Shown in pieces: positions 1-5,333 of a stretch of DNA of 5,333 nt. Source of the stretch: Prosthecobacter sp. (GTDB taxonomy: Bacteria > Verrucomicrobiota > Verrucomicrobiia > Verrucomicrobiales > Verrucomicrobiaceae); NCBI GenBank assembly GCA_025869455.1, contig JAOZVT010000786.1, forward strand, positions 1-5,333, read 5' to 3'. Positions within the stretch are counted from its first letter, which is position 1, and the number at the start of each line of letters is the position of its first letter. The position numbers and the translations under genes were made by a program. A model generated the notes under the pieces. That model was given only the letters and a program-made list of their open reading frames with translations, was not told where the DNA came from and ran no database searches.

Positions 1-735
1 GACAACAATGATGGTGCGGCTACGCGTCGTGGATTGCCCACGGCTGCTGCCAAATGGGGCAGCGCTCTGAGTGTCCTGCTGGGAGACGCCATCTTTTCCT
101 ATGCCCTGGAGCTGGCCACGGAATTTGAAGACACCCAAGTTTGCCGCAGCATTGCCAAAGCCTCACGCGATGTGTGCAGTGGAGAGATTTTGCAGACGCA
201 GCGTCGGTTTGACCTGAATCTGTCTGTGCCTGATTACCTGCGCATGATCGAGATGAAAACAGCGGCTCTGTTTGCTGCCGCTGCAGGTCTGGGGGCACGT
301 CTCAATGGTGTGCCGGAGCAGGTGGAAAAGGCTCTTTATAGCTACGGCATGAAGCTGGGCACGGTCTATCAGATCTATGATGACTGCCTGGATCTGGTGG
401 GGGATGAAAAGAAAGTGGGCAAGACCCTGCGCACTGACCTCATCAAAGGGAAGCTGACCCTGCCTATCCTGTATTTGCTGATGGATGCCACCGACGCTCA
501 GAAGCAGAAGCTGAACAAGATGCTCCTCAAAGGTGAGCCGATGGATACCTCCATCCTGGCTGGTATTGCGGACTATGAAGGCGCTATCGAACGTGCAGTA
601 AACTTTGCTCAAGACATGCTCAAAGAGGCGCGTGCTGAATTGATCTGCCTAGGGGATTCCGAATACAAAGCTGCGTTTGAGGCCATTTCCGATTATCTGT
701 ACGCGCTTCTGGACAATTGCCGCGCAATTGCCTGA
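1..735 (+). CDS. Trans-polyprenyl diphosphate synthase, 3' part (5' end outside window)
   Basis: This is an all-alpha isoprenoid synthase that condenses isopentenyl diphosphate onto an allylic diphosphate in the cytoplasm, supplying chains for quinones, carotenoids or lipid carriers. The frame is open from base 1, giving 244 visible residues; family members are usually about 320-340, so some 80-95 N-terminal residues are missing. Visible family marks are RRG at fragment residues 9-11, the LLGD segment at 26-29, a KTA-containing helix near residue 85, and the second aspartate-rich motif YDDCLD with its DDxxD at 127-131, followed by a GKxTLP-like element that binds diphosphate. The first residue may be the last Asp of the first DDxxD motif. 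Residues upstream of that motif set chain length and are not in the window, so octaprenyl, geranylgeranyl and farnesyl synthases cannot be told apart and no symbol is given. The TTG at base 34 is internal to the conserved fold and is not the start. Nothing visible is broken. Confidence 0.93.
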   Translation, partial: DNNDGAATRRGLPTAAAKWGSALSVLLGDAIFSYALELATEFEDTQVCRSIAKASRDVCSGEILQTQRRFDLNLSVPDYLRMIEMKTAALFAAAAGLGARLNGVPEQVEKALYSYGMKLGTVYQIYDDCLDLVGDEKKVGKTLRTDLIKGKLTLPILYLLMDATDAQKQKLNKMLLKGEPMDTSILAGIADYEGAIERAVNFAQDMLKEARAELICLGDSEYKAAFEAISDYLYALLDNCRAIA

Positions 736-773
736 TGCTGCACAATGTCGCTGGGTCGGGGCGTATGTAAGGC

Positions 774-2096
774 ATGAAATGCCTGTTTGCCGCGTGTCTC
801 CTATTTGGGCTTCAGTCGCTCTCCGCTCAGACCTGGACCTTTGAGTCGCCGAGAGAAGAAGCGACTCCGAAGCATCACATTTCAGAAAATGAAGGGCATG
901 AAAAAGGCCCCGCCTGGATCATTGAGACGGGGCCTGGAGAGCAATGGATCGGTTGCTGGACACAGACTTTGCCGGTGCAAGGCGGGCAGCATTATCAATT
1001 TACCGCTTGGCGAAAATACGAGGGAGTGGCCCAACCTCGTCGGGACGTGGTGGCTCGGGTGATTTGGCAGGATGAAAAAGGCAAATCGGTGACGTGGGAG
1101 GAACCGGCCAAATCTGGTTATGCAAAAGGCAGCATCCCGCGTGCAGAGCCTGAGTATCCACGGGATCTGGGCAGCGAAGCTGGAGACTGGGGGCGATTTG
1201 AAGAGACGCTGCGCGCTCCCCAAGCTGCCCGGCAAGCTCGGATCGAACTCTATCTCCAATGGGCACCCCAGGCGCGTGTGGTGTGGAGTGACGTTTCTCT
1301 TAAAGCCGTGCCCCAACCGGCCCCACGAATCGTGCGTTTGGCCACCATTCATCTGCAACCGAAAGCAGGGAAGGAGCCGAAGGAGAAGCCGCCCCAGTTT
1401 GCCCCACTCATCGCCGAGGCTGCCGCCAAAAAAGCCGACCTTGTGGTGCTCCCAGAGACCCTAACCTATTATGGTACCGGAAAGAAAATGCATGAGTGTG
1501 CTGAATCTATTCCTGGACCGAGCACCGAATACTTCAGCAAATTAGCCAAACAGTATCAGCTCTATCTCGTGGTGGGTTTGGTGGAAAGAGAGGGAGCTAC
1601 CATTTATAACACCGCCGCCCTGATCGGGCCGGAAGGAGAGCTGGTGGGCAAGTATCGCAAAGTCAGTCTGCCGCGCAGTGAGATCGAGGCAGGTATTACT
1701 CCAGGGCACGACTATCCTGTCTTTGAGACTCGGTTTGGCAAGGTGGGGATGATGATCTGTTACGATGGTTTTTTCCCAGAAGTCGCACGAGCTTTAGCCA
1801 TCCAAGGGGCGGAAGTCATTGCTTGGCCTGTGTGGGGTTGCAACCCACGACTTGCTGCTGCACGTGCCTGTGAAAATCATGTCTATTTGGTTAGCAGTAC
1901 CTATACGGATGCACGCAAGAATGACTGGATCATTTCAGGCATCTACGATCACTATGGCGATATTTTGGCAAAAGCCACGGAGTGGGGAACCGTGGCCATT
2001 GCGGAGGTGGATCTGAATGAGCGCGCGCACTGGAATAGTCTGGGAGATTTTAAGGCCCAGATTCCCAGTCATCGGCCCTCTTTTACCAGTGACTGA
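774..2096 (+). CDS. Exported carbon-nitrogen hydrolase (nitrilase superfamily) with N-terminal beta-sandwich-like domain
   Basis: The protein has 440 residues. Residues 1-18 form a Sec signal peptide (Lys2, hydrophobic core, SLSA before the likely cut at Gln19). Residues about 19-180 resemble a jelly-roll carbohydrate-binding-type module: Trp-rich, alternating strands, ending in an RIELYLQW / VVWSDVSLK pattern; this assignment is inferred. Residues about 185-440 are the nitrilase fold with the full triad: Glu228 in VVLPET, Lys296 in KYRKVSLP and Cys329 in MMICYDGFFPE. The family hydrolyses amides, N-carbamoyl compounds or nitriles; the substrate cannot be read from sequence. The C-terminal ISGIYDHYGDILAKA and LGDFKAQIP segments fit amidase or carbamoylase branches better than true nitrilases. 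An in-frame TAA at 768-770 makes ATG 774 the earliest possible start. No good ribosome binding site precedes it; TAAGG lies one base from the ATG. The gene follows the polyprenyl synthase by 38 bases on the same strand, suggesting co-transcription. Confidence 0.9.
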   Translation: MKCLFAACLLFGLQSLSAQTWTFESPREEATPKHHISENEGHEKGPAWIIETGPGEQWIGCWTQTLPVQGGQHYQFTAWRKYEGVAQPRRDVVARVIWQDEKGKSVTWEEPAKSGYAKGSIPRAEPEYPRDLGSEAGDWGRFEETLRAPQAARQARIELYLQWAPQARVVWSDVSLKAVPQPAPRIVRLATIHLQPKAGKEPKEKPPQFAPLIAEAAAKKADLVVLPETLTYYGTGKKMHECAESIPGPSTEYFSKLAKQYQLYLVVGLVEREGATIYNTAALIGPEGELVGKYRKVSLPRSEIEAGITPGHDYPVFETRFGKVGMMICYDGFFPEVARALAIQGAEVIAWPVWGCNPRLAAARACENHVYLVSSTYTDARKNDWIISGIYDHYGDILAKATEWGTVAIAEVDLNERAHWNSLGDFKAQIPSHRPSFTSD

Positions 2097-2100
2097 AAGC

Positions 2101-2934
2101 TTAAATCCCTTTTTCCCAGAGCCAAGAGCGGCTTTTCTGAGGCACTGCGCAGGTTAACCCAAACTGCTTGACAGCACGTTCGTTTAAGTGAGCGATGGCT
2201 TCTTCGACACTGTCCGTCCAGCAGATCAGATCGAGATCTTCTGGGCTGATGGTGCCGTTGGTTACCATGCTGTTGACTAGGTTTTGTAGTTCACCCCAAA
2301 AGGCACTGCCCATGACCACCACGGGGAAGTTCCGCACCTTCTTGGTTTGAATCAAGGTGAGTGCTTCAAACATTTCATCCAGGGTACCAAAGCCACCCGG
2401 CATGATGACAAAGCCGTAGCTGTACTTCATCAGCAGAACTTTGCGGACAAAGAAATATTTCATGGTGACCCAACGATCCAGATACGGATTGTGGCTTTGC
2501 TCAAAAGGCAGTTCGATGTTGCAGCCGACACTGCGTCCACCCGCATCTTTGGCCCCACGATTTGCGGCCTCCATGATGCCAGGGCCTCCGCCTGTCATAA
2601 CAGTGAACCCGATACGGGTGATGGCGGCACCGACCTCGCGAGCTTTGATGTAATGCGGGTGATCTTCCTCAAATCTGGCTGAGCCAAAGACGGTGATGCA
2701 GGGACCCACAAAATGCAGGCCGCGTAGGCCACGCATGAAATCCGCCATCACCGTGAAAAGCAGCTTCAACTCCATGAGTCGGCGGTTCGGCCCTTGGAGC
2801 AAAGTACGATCTTCTAGATGACTGCAAAAAGCCTGCTGATCTTGTTGCTCTGTGGTCGAGGGGGGGAGCGGATGGGGCATGGGGGCCGCGCTCCTTGAGC
2901 GGCCTTCTTTATCCTGAATGGTTGGAGTTGGCAT
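2101..2934 (-). CDS. LOG family (TIGR00730) Rossmann-fold protein, probable nucleotide 5'-monophosphate phosphoribohydrolase
   Basis: The protein has 277 residues. LOG-family enzymes cleave the N-glycosidic bond of nucleoside 5'-monophosphates, including cytokinin ribotides; many bacterial members are known only by homology, so the substrate here is open. Both signatures are present: GGGPGIMEAANRGA at residues 115-128 and PGGFGTLDE at 179-187, the latter carrying the conserved phosphoribose-binding loop and Glu187. The domain begins near residue 75 (ITVFGSARF). The first 50 or so residues are polar, proline-rich and poorly conserved in appearance, so Met19 or Met54 are possible alternative starts. 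ATG 2934 is preferred because AAGGT (complement of 2946-2950) sits 11 bases upstream. No signal peptide is seen, so it should be cytoplasmic. It is the longer LOG form with an N-terminal extension. It converges tail to tail with the nitrilase gene and lies downstream of the cytochrome-SUMF1 gene on the same strand, separated by a strong terminator. Confidence 0.92.
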   Translation of the reverse strand: MPTPTIQDKEGRSRSAAPMPHPLPPSTTEQQDQQAFCSHLEDRTLLQGPNRRLMELKLLFTVMADFMRGLRGLHFVGPCITVFGSARFEEDHPHYIKAREVGAAITRIGFTVMTGGGPGIMEAANRGAKDAGGRSVGCNIELPFEQSHNPYLDRWVTMKYFFVRKVLLMKYSYGFVIMPGGFGTLDEMFEALTLIQTKKVRNFPVVVMGSAFWGELQNLVNSMVTNGTISPEDLDLICWTDSVEEAIAHLNERAVKQFGLTCAVPQKSRSWLWEKGI

Positions 2935-2945
2935 GATGGATTACT

Positions 2946-2950
2946 ACCTT
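2946..2950 (-). promoter_or_regulatory. Probable ribosome binding site of the LOG gene
   Basis: On the minus strand this reads AAGGT, 11 bases before ATG 2934. It is a modest Shine-Dalgarno match, slightly far from the start. It is the main sequence support for choosing this start over the internal Met19 or Met54 codons. Confidence 0.4.
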
Positions 2951-2981
2951 TGTTGGACACTTCCAGGCGGGATTCATTCAC

Positions 2982-3013
2982 AAAAAAAGCGTGGGTCTTC
3001 CGACCCACGCTTT
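2982..3013 (-). terminator. Rho-independent terminator of the cytochrome-SUMF1 gene
   Basis: Read on the minus strand, the arm AAAGCGTGGGTC (complement of 3002-3013) pairs perfectly with GACCCACGCTTT (complement of 2986-2997) around a GGAA loop, which is a stable GNRA tetraloop. The descending arm runs into seven T residues (complement of 2982-2988). It starts 17 bases after the stop codon at 3031-3033, so it terminates that gene. On the plus strand only TTT follows the stem, so efficient termination in that direction is not expected. Confidence 0.92.
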
Positions 3014-3030
3014 AGAATGAAGGCATCGTT

Positions 3031-4788
3031 TTATTCGCGGGCCACGCCGTTGTTCCAGGCGGAGTACATTTCTTCCACGGTTGGGATCTCCAAAGTGCGG
3101 ACGATGCGGAAGCCTAACCAAGTGGCATCGGTGAGGTACCAGATACTTTTAGGAAGCTGAGGATCCTGCTGTTTCCACGCTGGCTCAGAAGGGCGGCGGG
3201 AAGCTACGCGGAGGTATTCAGCATCGTCATCATAAGTGCCGCCACGGGCGGTGTGCGGGTAAGGTGTGGTGGACTTGACCCACTGATTGCCCATGACACC
3301 GTTGGCTGCGTTTTCAGCCCAGGTTTTGTAGCGGTCTTCTTGGTATTGATCCAGGGTCCATTCGCAGACGTTGCCCAGGATATCATAGAGTCCCCATGGG
3401 TTCGGTTTCTTTTTACCGACGAGGCTATATTGGAAGTTAGGCGCGTTTTCGAAATACCAAGCGTATTCACCCAGGTCTTTGGGATCGTCACCGAAGAAGT
3501 AAGCGGTGGTGGTTCCAGCACGCGCCGCATATTCCCACTCGGCTTCTGTTGGCAGGCGGTAGAAGTGACCTGTCTGGGCGCTGAGCCATTGGCAATATTT
3601 GTTAGCCGCATGCTGAGTCATGCAGATGGCTGGGAAACCATTGCGGCCCATGCCGAAGTCCATCGGCTGATAAGGGGGCGTAGGTTGGGAGATCAGATCT
3701 TCCGGCTTGTCGTTAGGGGACCAGACCTTGCGGCTGCCATCCTTGTTGCGACCTTCGGCGGTTAATTGGAAAGGCTCGTATTCATCCCAAGTGATTTCAT
3801 ATTTGCCGATCCAGAAGGGCTGGATTTTAACCTTCACTTGAGGGCCTTCATCATCAGTACGGTCAGCTTCACTGTCAGGACTGCCCATCATGAATTCACC
3901 ACTTTTGATGGCGACCATGGAGTAAGGCGCACCCGTTTTAGGCACCTTGGCGTCATAGTCCTTCATGTCGGCTTCCGTTTTTTCTTGGGCGGTGGCCACG
4001 ATTTTGGCGTGGATCTTTTTCACCAGTTCCAGGGTGTCAGGATTGTTGGTTGGGGCGGCACCCTTTTCCTTGGCTTTCAGCTCCACCTCATCTGGCCACA
4101 CGGCACCTTGCTCGATCCAGCCTTTCAGCATGGCGATCTCTTCTTTCTTCAGTGGGCCACCGCTCTTTTTAGGCGGCATCAAATCGTCTTCATCTTCTGC
4201 CAAGGTGGTCAGGTGATAGAGGGCACTTTTAGCGAGGTCAAAGGCGACGATGTTGGGTGCATTTTCACCTGTTTCAAAAGCTTCCTTTTTGGAACTCAGA
4301 ATGAAGTCTCCTTTGTCCTTCTCGGGATTGTGGCAGCTCACACAGTTTTGCTCCAGGATGGGCTGAATGTGCTTCACGAAGTCAATGCGTGGTTTGACTT
4401 CCAGCGTCACACCCGCAGGCCACTCGGCACCTTGTTCGATCCAGCCTTTGATGGCTTCGATCTGATTGGCCGCAAGCATGCCTTCCTTAGCTGGAGGCAT
4501 GACCATGTCATCGTCGTGAGGAAGAATCAGGGTGCTGTAAATGGCGCTCTTTTTCAGATCGCCTGCGGTCAGGCCTGGGCCGTTTTCATTGCCCTTGATC
4601 ATGTCTTCCTTCGTGTGAAGTCGGAAGTCACCTTTGTCTTTCTCTGCGCCGTGACAATGGGTGCAAGCAGCTTCCAAAATGGGCTTCACTTGCGTGTTGA
4701 AATCCACTTTCGCGGCAGCAGCCAGAGAAAGTCCAGGCATCGCCGCGAGGGCGAACAGGGCAGAGGTTAAAGGGCGGTGATCAGACAT
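3031..4788 (-). CDS. Exported protein with two cytochrome c (PSCyt1-type) domains fused to a SUMF1/FGE-like domain
   Basis: The protein has 585 residues from ATG 4788. Residues 1-26 look like a Sec signal peptide (HR, hydrophobic core, LAAAA). Two planctomycete-type cytochrome c domains follow at about 30-136 and 137-243. Their heme-attachment motifs are CTHCH at 42-46 and CVSCH at 149-153. Each has a later MPP (97-99 and 204-206), a plausible axial methionine, and ends in GWIEQGAxWP. A polar linker leads to a SUMF1 domain at about 291-572, marked by EFMMGSPDSEAD, RLPTEAEWEYAARAG at 411-425, GNVCEW at 472-477 and RGGTY at 515-519. The two cysteines that make formylglycine in true FGE enzymes align with Asp521 and Leu526, so sulfatase-activating chemistry is unlikely and a binding or structural role is more plausible. 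The frame extends to a GTG at 4827, adding 13 residues that would spoil the signal peptide, so ATG 4788 is preferred. Neither start has a Shine-Dalgarno site. A strong terminator follows the gene. The physiological partner is unknown. Confidence 0.92.
   Translation of the reverse strand: MSDHRPLTSALFALAAMPGLSLAAAAKVDFNTQVKPILEAACTHCHGAEKDKGDFRLHTKEDMIKGNENGPGLTAGDLKKSAIYSTLILPHDDDMVMPPAKEGMLAANQIEAIKGWIEQGAEWPAGVTLEVKPRIDFVKHIQPILEQNCVSCHNPEKDKGDFILSSKKEAFETGENAPNIVAFDLAKSALYHLTTLAEDEDDLMPPKKSGGPLKKEEIAMLKGWIEQGAVWPDEVELKAKEKGAAPTNNPDTLELVKKIHAKIVATAQEKTEADMKDYDAKVPKTGAPYSMVAIKSGEFMMGSPDSEADRTDDEGPQVKVKIQPFWIGKYEITWDEYEPFQLTAEGRNKDGSRKVWSPNDKPEDLISQPTPPYQPMDFGMGRNGFPAICMTQHAANKYCQWLSAQTGHFYRLPTEAEWEYAARAGTTTAYFFGDDPKDLGEYAWYFENAPNFQYSLVGKKKPNPWGLYDILGNVCEWTLDQYQEDRYKTWAENAANGVMGNQWVKSTTPYPHTARGGTYDDDAEYLRVASRRPSEPAWKQQDPQLPKSIWYLTDATWLGFRIVRTLEIPTVEEMYSAWNNGVARE
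4060..4380 (-). repeat. Tandem cytochrome c domain, copy 2
   Basis: This second unit is in the same order as copy 1: PILEQNCVSCH, EKDKGDF, DDLMPPKK and GWIEQGAVWP. Nucleotide identity is kept in patches: 4102-4125 matches 4426-4449 with one difference in 24, and 4303-4323 matches 4624-4644 with two in 21. The intervening sequence is diverged. Confidence 0.8.
4381..4701 (-). repeat. Tandem cytochrome c domain, copy 1
   Basis: This is the N-terminal unit of a two-copy intragenic tandem repeat with a period of about 107 residues, measured from the first Cys of CTHCH to the first Cys of CVSCH. It encodes the PILEAACTHCH, EKDKGDF, MPPAKEG and GWIEQGAEWP segments. Boundaries are set by the alignable Phe that begins each unit and are approximate. 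Confidence 0.8.
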
Positions 4789-4797
4789 GGAATGATG

Positions 4798-4826
4798 AGT
4801 AAAGCATGGGCTACGGTTTTTGTCCA
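4798..4826 (-). promoter_or_regulatory. Possible sigma70-type promoter for the cytochrome-SUMF1 gene
   Basis: On the minus strand TGGACA (complement of 4821-4826, 5 of 6 to the -35 consensus) is spaced 17 bases from TTTACT (complement of 4798-4803, 4 of 6 to the -10 consensus). The -10 ends 9 bases before ATG 4788, so the transcript would have almost no leader, which agrees with the absence of a Shine-Dalgarno site. If real, it excludes the GTG start at 4827. A match of this quality can arise by chance. Confidence 0.28.
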
Positions 4827-4827
4827 C

Positions 4828-4980
4828 TCAGGAGGAAATCTGTGGGAACTGGGGGAGTCCGCAAGCCGGAGAAAAACCTGTACGCATGAGGAATGGGGAA
4901 TTATGCGAAAATTTCCCCAGGGGCTTCTGAGCGGCGGTTAATCGACAGATCAACCCAAATGGGGCTCAAGCCTCAAAGAG
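4828..4980. other. Non-coding region upstream of the cytochrome-SUMF1 gene
   Basis: No convincing coding frame is seen between the cytochrome-SUMF1 gene and the interrupted frame at the right end. The stretch contains an imperfect palindromic element, GGGGAA (4895-4900), 12 bases, then TTCCCC (4913-4918), with CCCCAGGGG overlapping its right arm at 4915-4923. There is no T tract after either arm, so it is not a standard terminator; an operator is possible but unproven. No clear terminator is seen for the gene entering from the right. Confidence 0.4.
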
Positions 4981-5085
4981 TCAGTGGTTTTCGTACTGAG
5001 GAAGGATTTGTAGCCACTGGCGAAGCTCATTTAAGAACAGTAGCTCTTCGATTTGCTGGGTGCTAAGCACCTTGGGATTACGTCA
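4981..5085 (-). pseudogene. In-frame continuation of the right-edge gene after an internal TGA
   Basis: After the TGA at 5083-5085 the same reading frame stays open for 33 codons to a second TGA at 4981-4983. The residues look coding, with an amphipathic helix-like TQQIEELLFLNELRQWLQIL segment and codon use like the upstream part. A single C-to-T change turning CGA (Arg) into TGA would explain the break, making this the severed tail of a pseudogene. Alternatives are a true stop followed by chance open sequence (33 codons is not rare by chance) or stop-codon readthrough. Confidence 0.35.
5059..5071. repeat. Short perfect inverted repeat 11 bases after the internal TGA
   Basis: GGTGC and GCACC flank a three-base centre; the arms extend to six bases around a single central base when read as a palindrome. 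On the minus strand it begins exactly 11 bases after the internal TGA. It has no T tract, so it is not a typical terminator. It may be chance. Confidence 0.4.
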
Positions 5086-5331
5086 CTTTGGGAAGGTACA
5101 GTGTTCTAATTTTTCTAACCACTGACAAAAGTTTGGACATTCCTTCCGGAGGGTATCGAGCCCTATCTCTAAGATGGCTAAAGCGCCTAACAAAGGCTTT
5201 TCATATCCCGGCACCAACTCTTCTATTCGTTTTGAAGGAGCAGTGAGAGGCGAATCATTGATTTCTTCAGGCGTGTTAAAACAAGCTCGGATCGCATGAA
5301 ATTTAGGTCCAAGATCAATCCTCCCAATTGC
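5083..5331 (-). CDS. Unrecognised protein, C-terminal part (gene enters from the right edge)
   Basis: On the minus strand this frame is open for 82 codons from the window edge and ends at TGA (5083-5085). No start is convincing inside the window, so the gene should begin beyond base 5333. The residues have a protein-like mix, with no low complexity, a hydrophobic-polar helical stretch (GALAILEIGLDTL) and three closely spaced cysteines near the end (ECPNFCQWLEKLEHC). I do not recognise the family. The other two minus-strand frames contain several stops here. Base composition is clearly more AT-rich than the genes to the left, which may mean accessory or transferred DNA. The same frame continues for 33 codons after the TGA, so this may be the body of a broken gene; see the adjoining entry. 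Confidence 0.5.
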   Translation of the reverse strand, partial: AIGRIDLGPKFHAIRACFNTPEEINDSPLTAPSKRIEELVPGYEKPLLGALAILEIGLDTLRKECPNFCQWLEKLEHCTFPK

Positions 5332-5333
5332 TT

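Noticed and set aside
163..612. Minus-strand open frame opposite the polyprenyl synthase
   Set aside because: The plus strand encodes the DDxxD and RRG motifs; the minus product has no recognisable feature.
774..800. Possible lipoprotein signal (LFAAC at residues 4-8 of the nitrilase)
   Set aside because: The hydrophobic stretch before Cys8 is far too short for a lipoprotein signal, while SLSA at 15-18 gives a normal signal-peptidase I site.
882..1464. Overlapping open frames on both strands within the nitrilase N-terminal region
   Set aside because: They are alternative frames of a gene whose continuous frame has a signal peptide and an intact catalytic triad. None has its own ribosome binding site or motif.
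3253..3765. Plus-strand open frame of 170 codons opposite the SUMF1 domain
   Set aside because: It is antisense to RLPTEAEWEYAARAG, GNVCEW and other conserved SUMF1 segments, and shows no independent support.
3766..4770. Long plus-strand open frame of 334 codons opposite the cytochrome-SUMF1 gene
   Set aside because: It lies antisense to a gene with clear CxxCH motifs and conserved domains. Its product is an odd Phe/His/Gly-rich mix with no motif, as expected from the complement of a biased coding sequence.
3031..4827. GTG start at 4827 for the cytochrome-SUMF1 protein
   Set aside because: It adds 13 polar residues, including Cys and two His, before a well-formed signal peptide and has no ribosome binding site. 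ATG 4788 fits export better, though the longer form is not excluded.
4895..4923. Inverted repeat considered as a terminator for the right-edge gene
   Set aside because: The six-base arms have a 12-base loop and no following T tract on either strand.

Overview
The window looks like a chromosomal segment from a Verrucomicrobiota-type bacterium, perhaps close to Prosthecobacter or Verrucomicrobium; a planctomycete is less likely. This placement is an inference from gene content: a tandem planctomycete-type cytochrome c module fused to a SUMF1/FGE-like domain, and an exported nitrilase-family enzyme with an N-terminal beta-sandwich-like extension. No rRNA, tRNA, CRISPR array, transposase or phage gene was seen.

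Layout, left to right. (1) The window opens inside a plus-strand trans-polyprenyl diphosphate synthase gene, cut just after or within its first aspartate-rich motif. (2) After 38 bases follows a complete plus-strand gene for a signal-peptide-bearing carbon-nitrogen hydrolase with an intact Glu-Lys-Cys triad; the two are probably co-transcribed. (3) Its stop lies 4 bases from the stop of a convergent minus-strand LOG/TIGR00730 family gene. (4) Upstream of the LOG gene, a perfect 12-bp hairpin with a T7 tract terminates the next minus-strand gene. (5) That gene is the largest in the window. It encodes a signal peptide, two tandem CxxCH cytochrome c domains and a SUMF1-like domain in which both catalytic FGE cysteines are replaced. 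(6) A non-coding stretch of about 190 bases lies upstream of it and probably carries its promoter. (7) The right end is AT-richer and holds the 3' part of an unrecognised minus-strand reading frame, interrupted by one in-frame TGA.

The genes do not form one obvious pathway. The synthase makes isoprenoid chains, the LOG protein is a nucleotide phosphoribohydrolase-type enzyme, and the nitrilase and cytochrome-SUMF1 protein are both predicted to act outside the cytoplasmic membrane. The points most worth a second look are the cytochrome-SUMF1 fusion with its lost active site, the exported nitrilase with its unassigned N-terminal domain, and the interrupted frame at the right edge. None of these alone demonstrates a new system.
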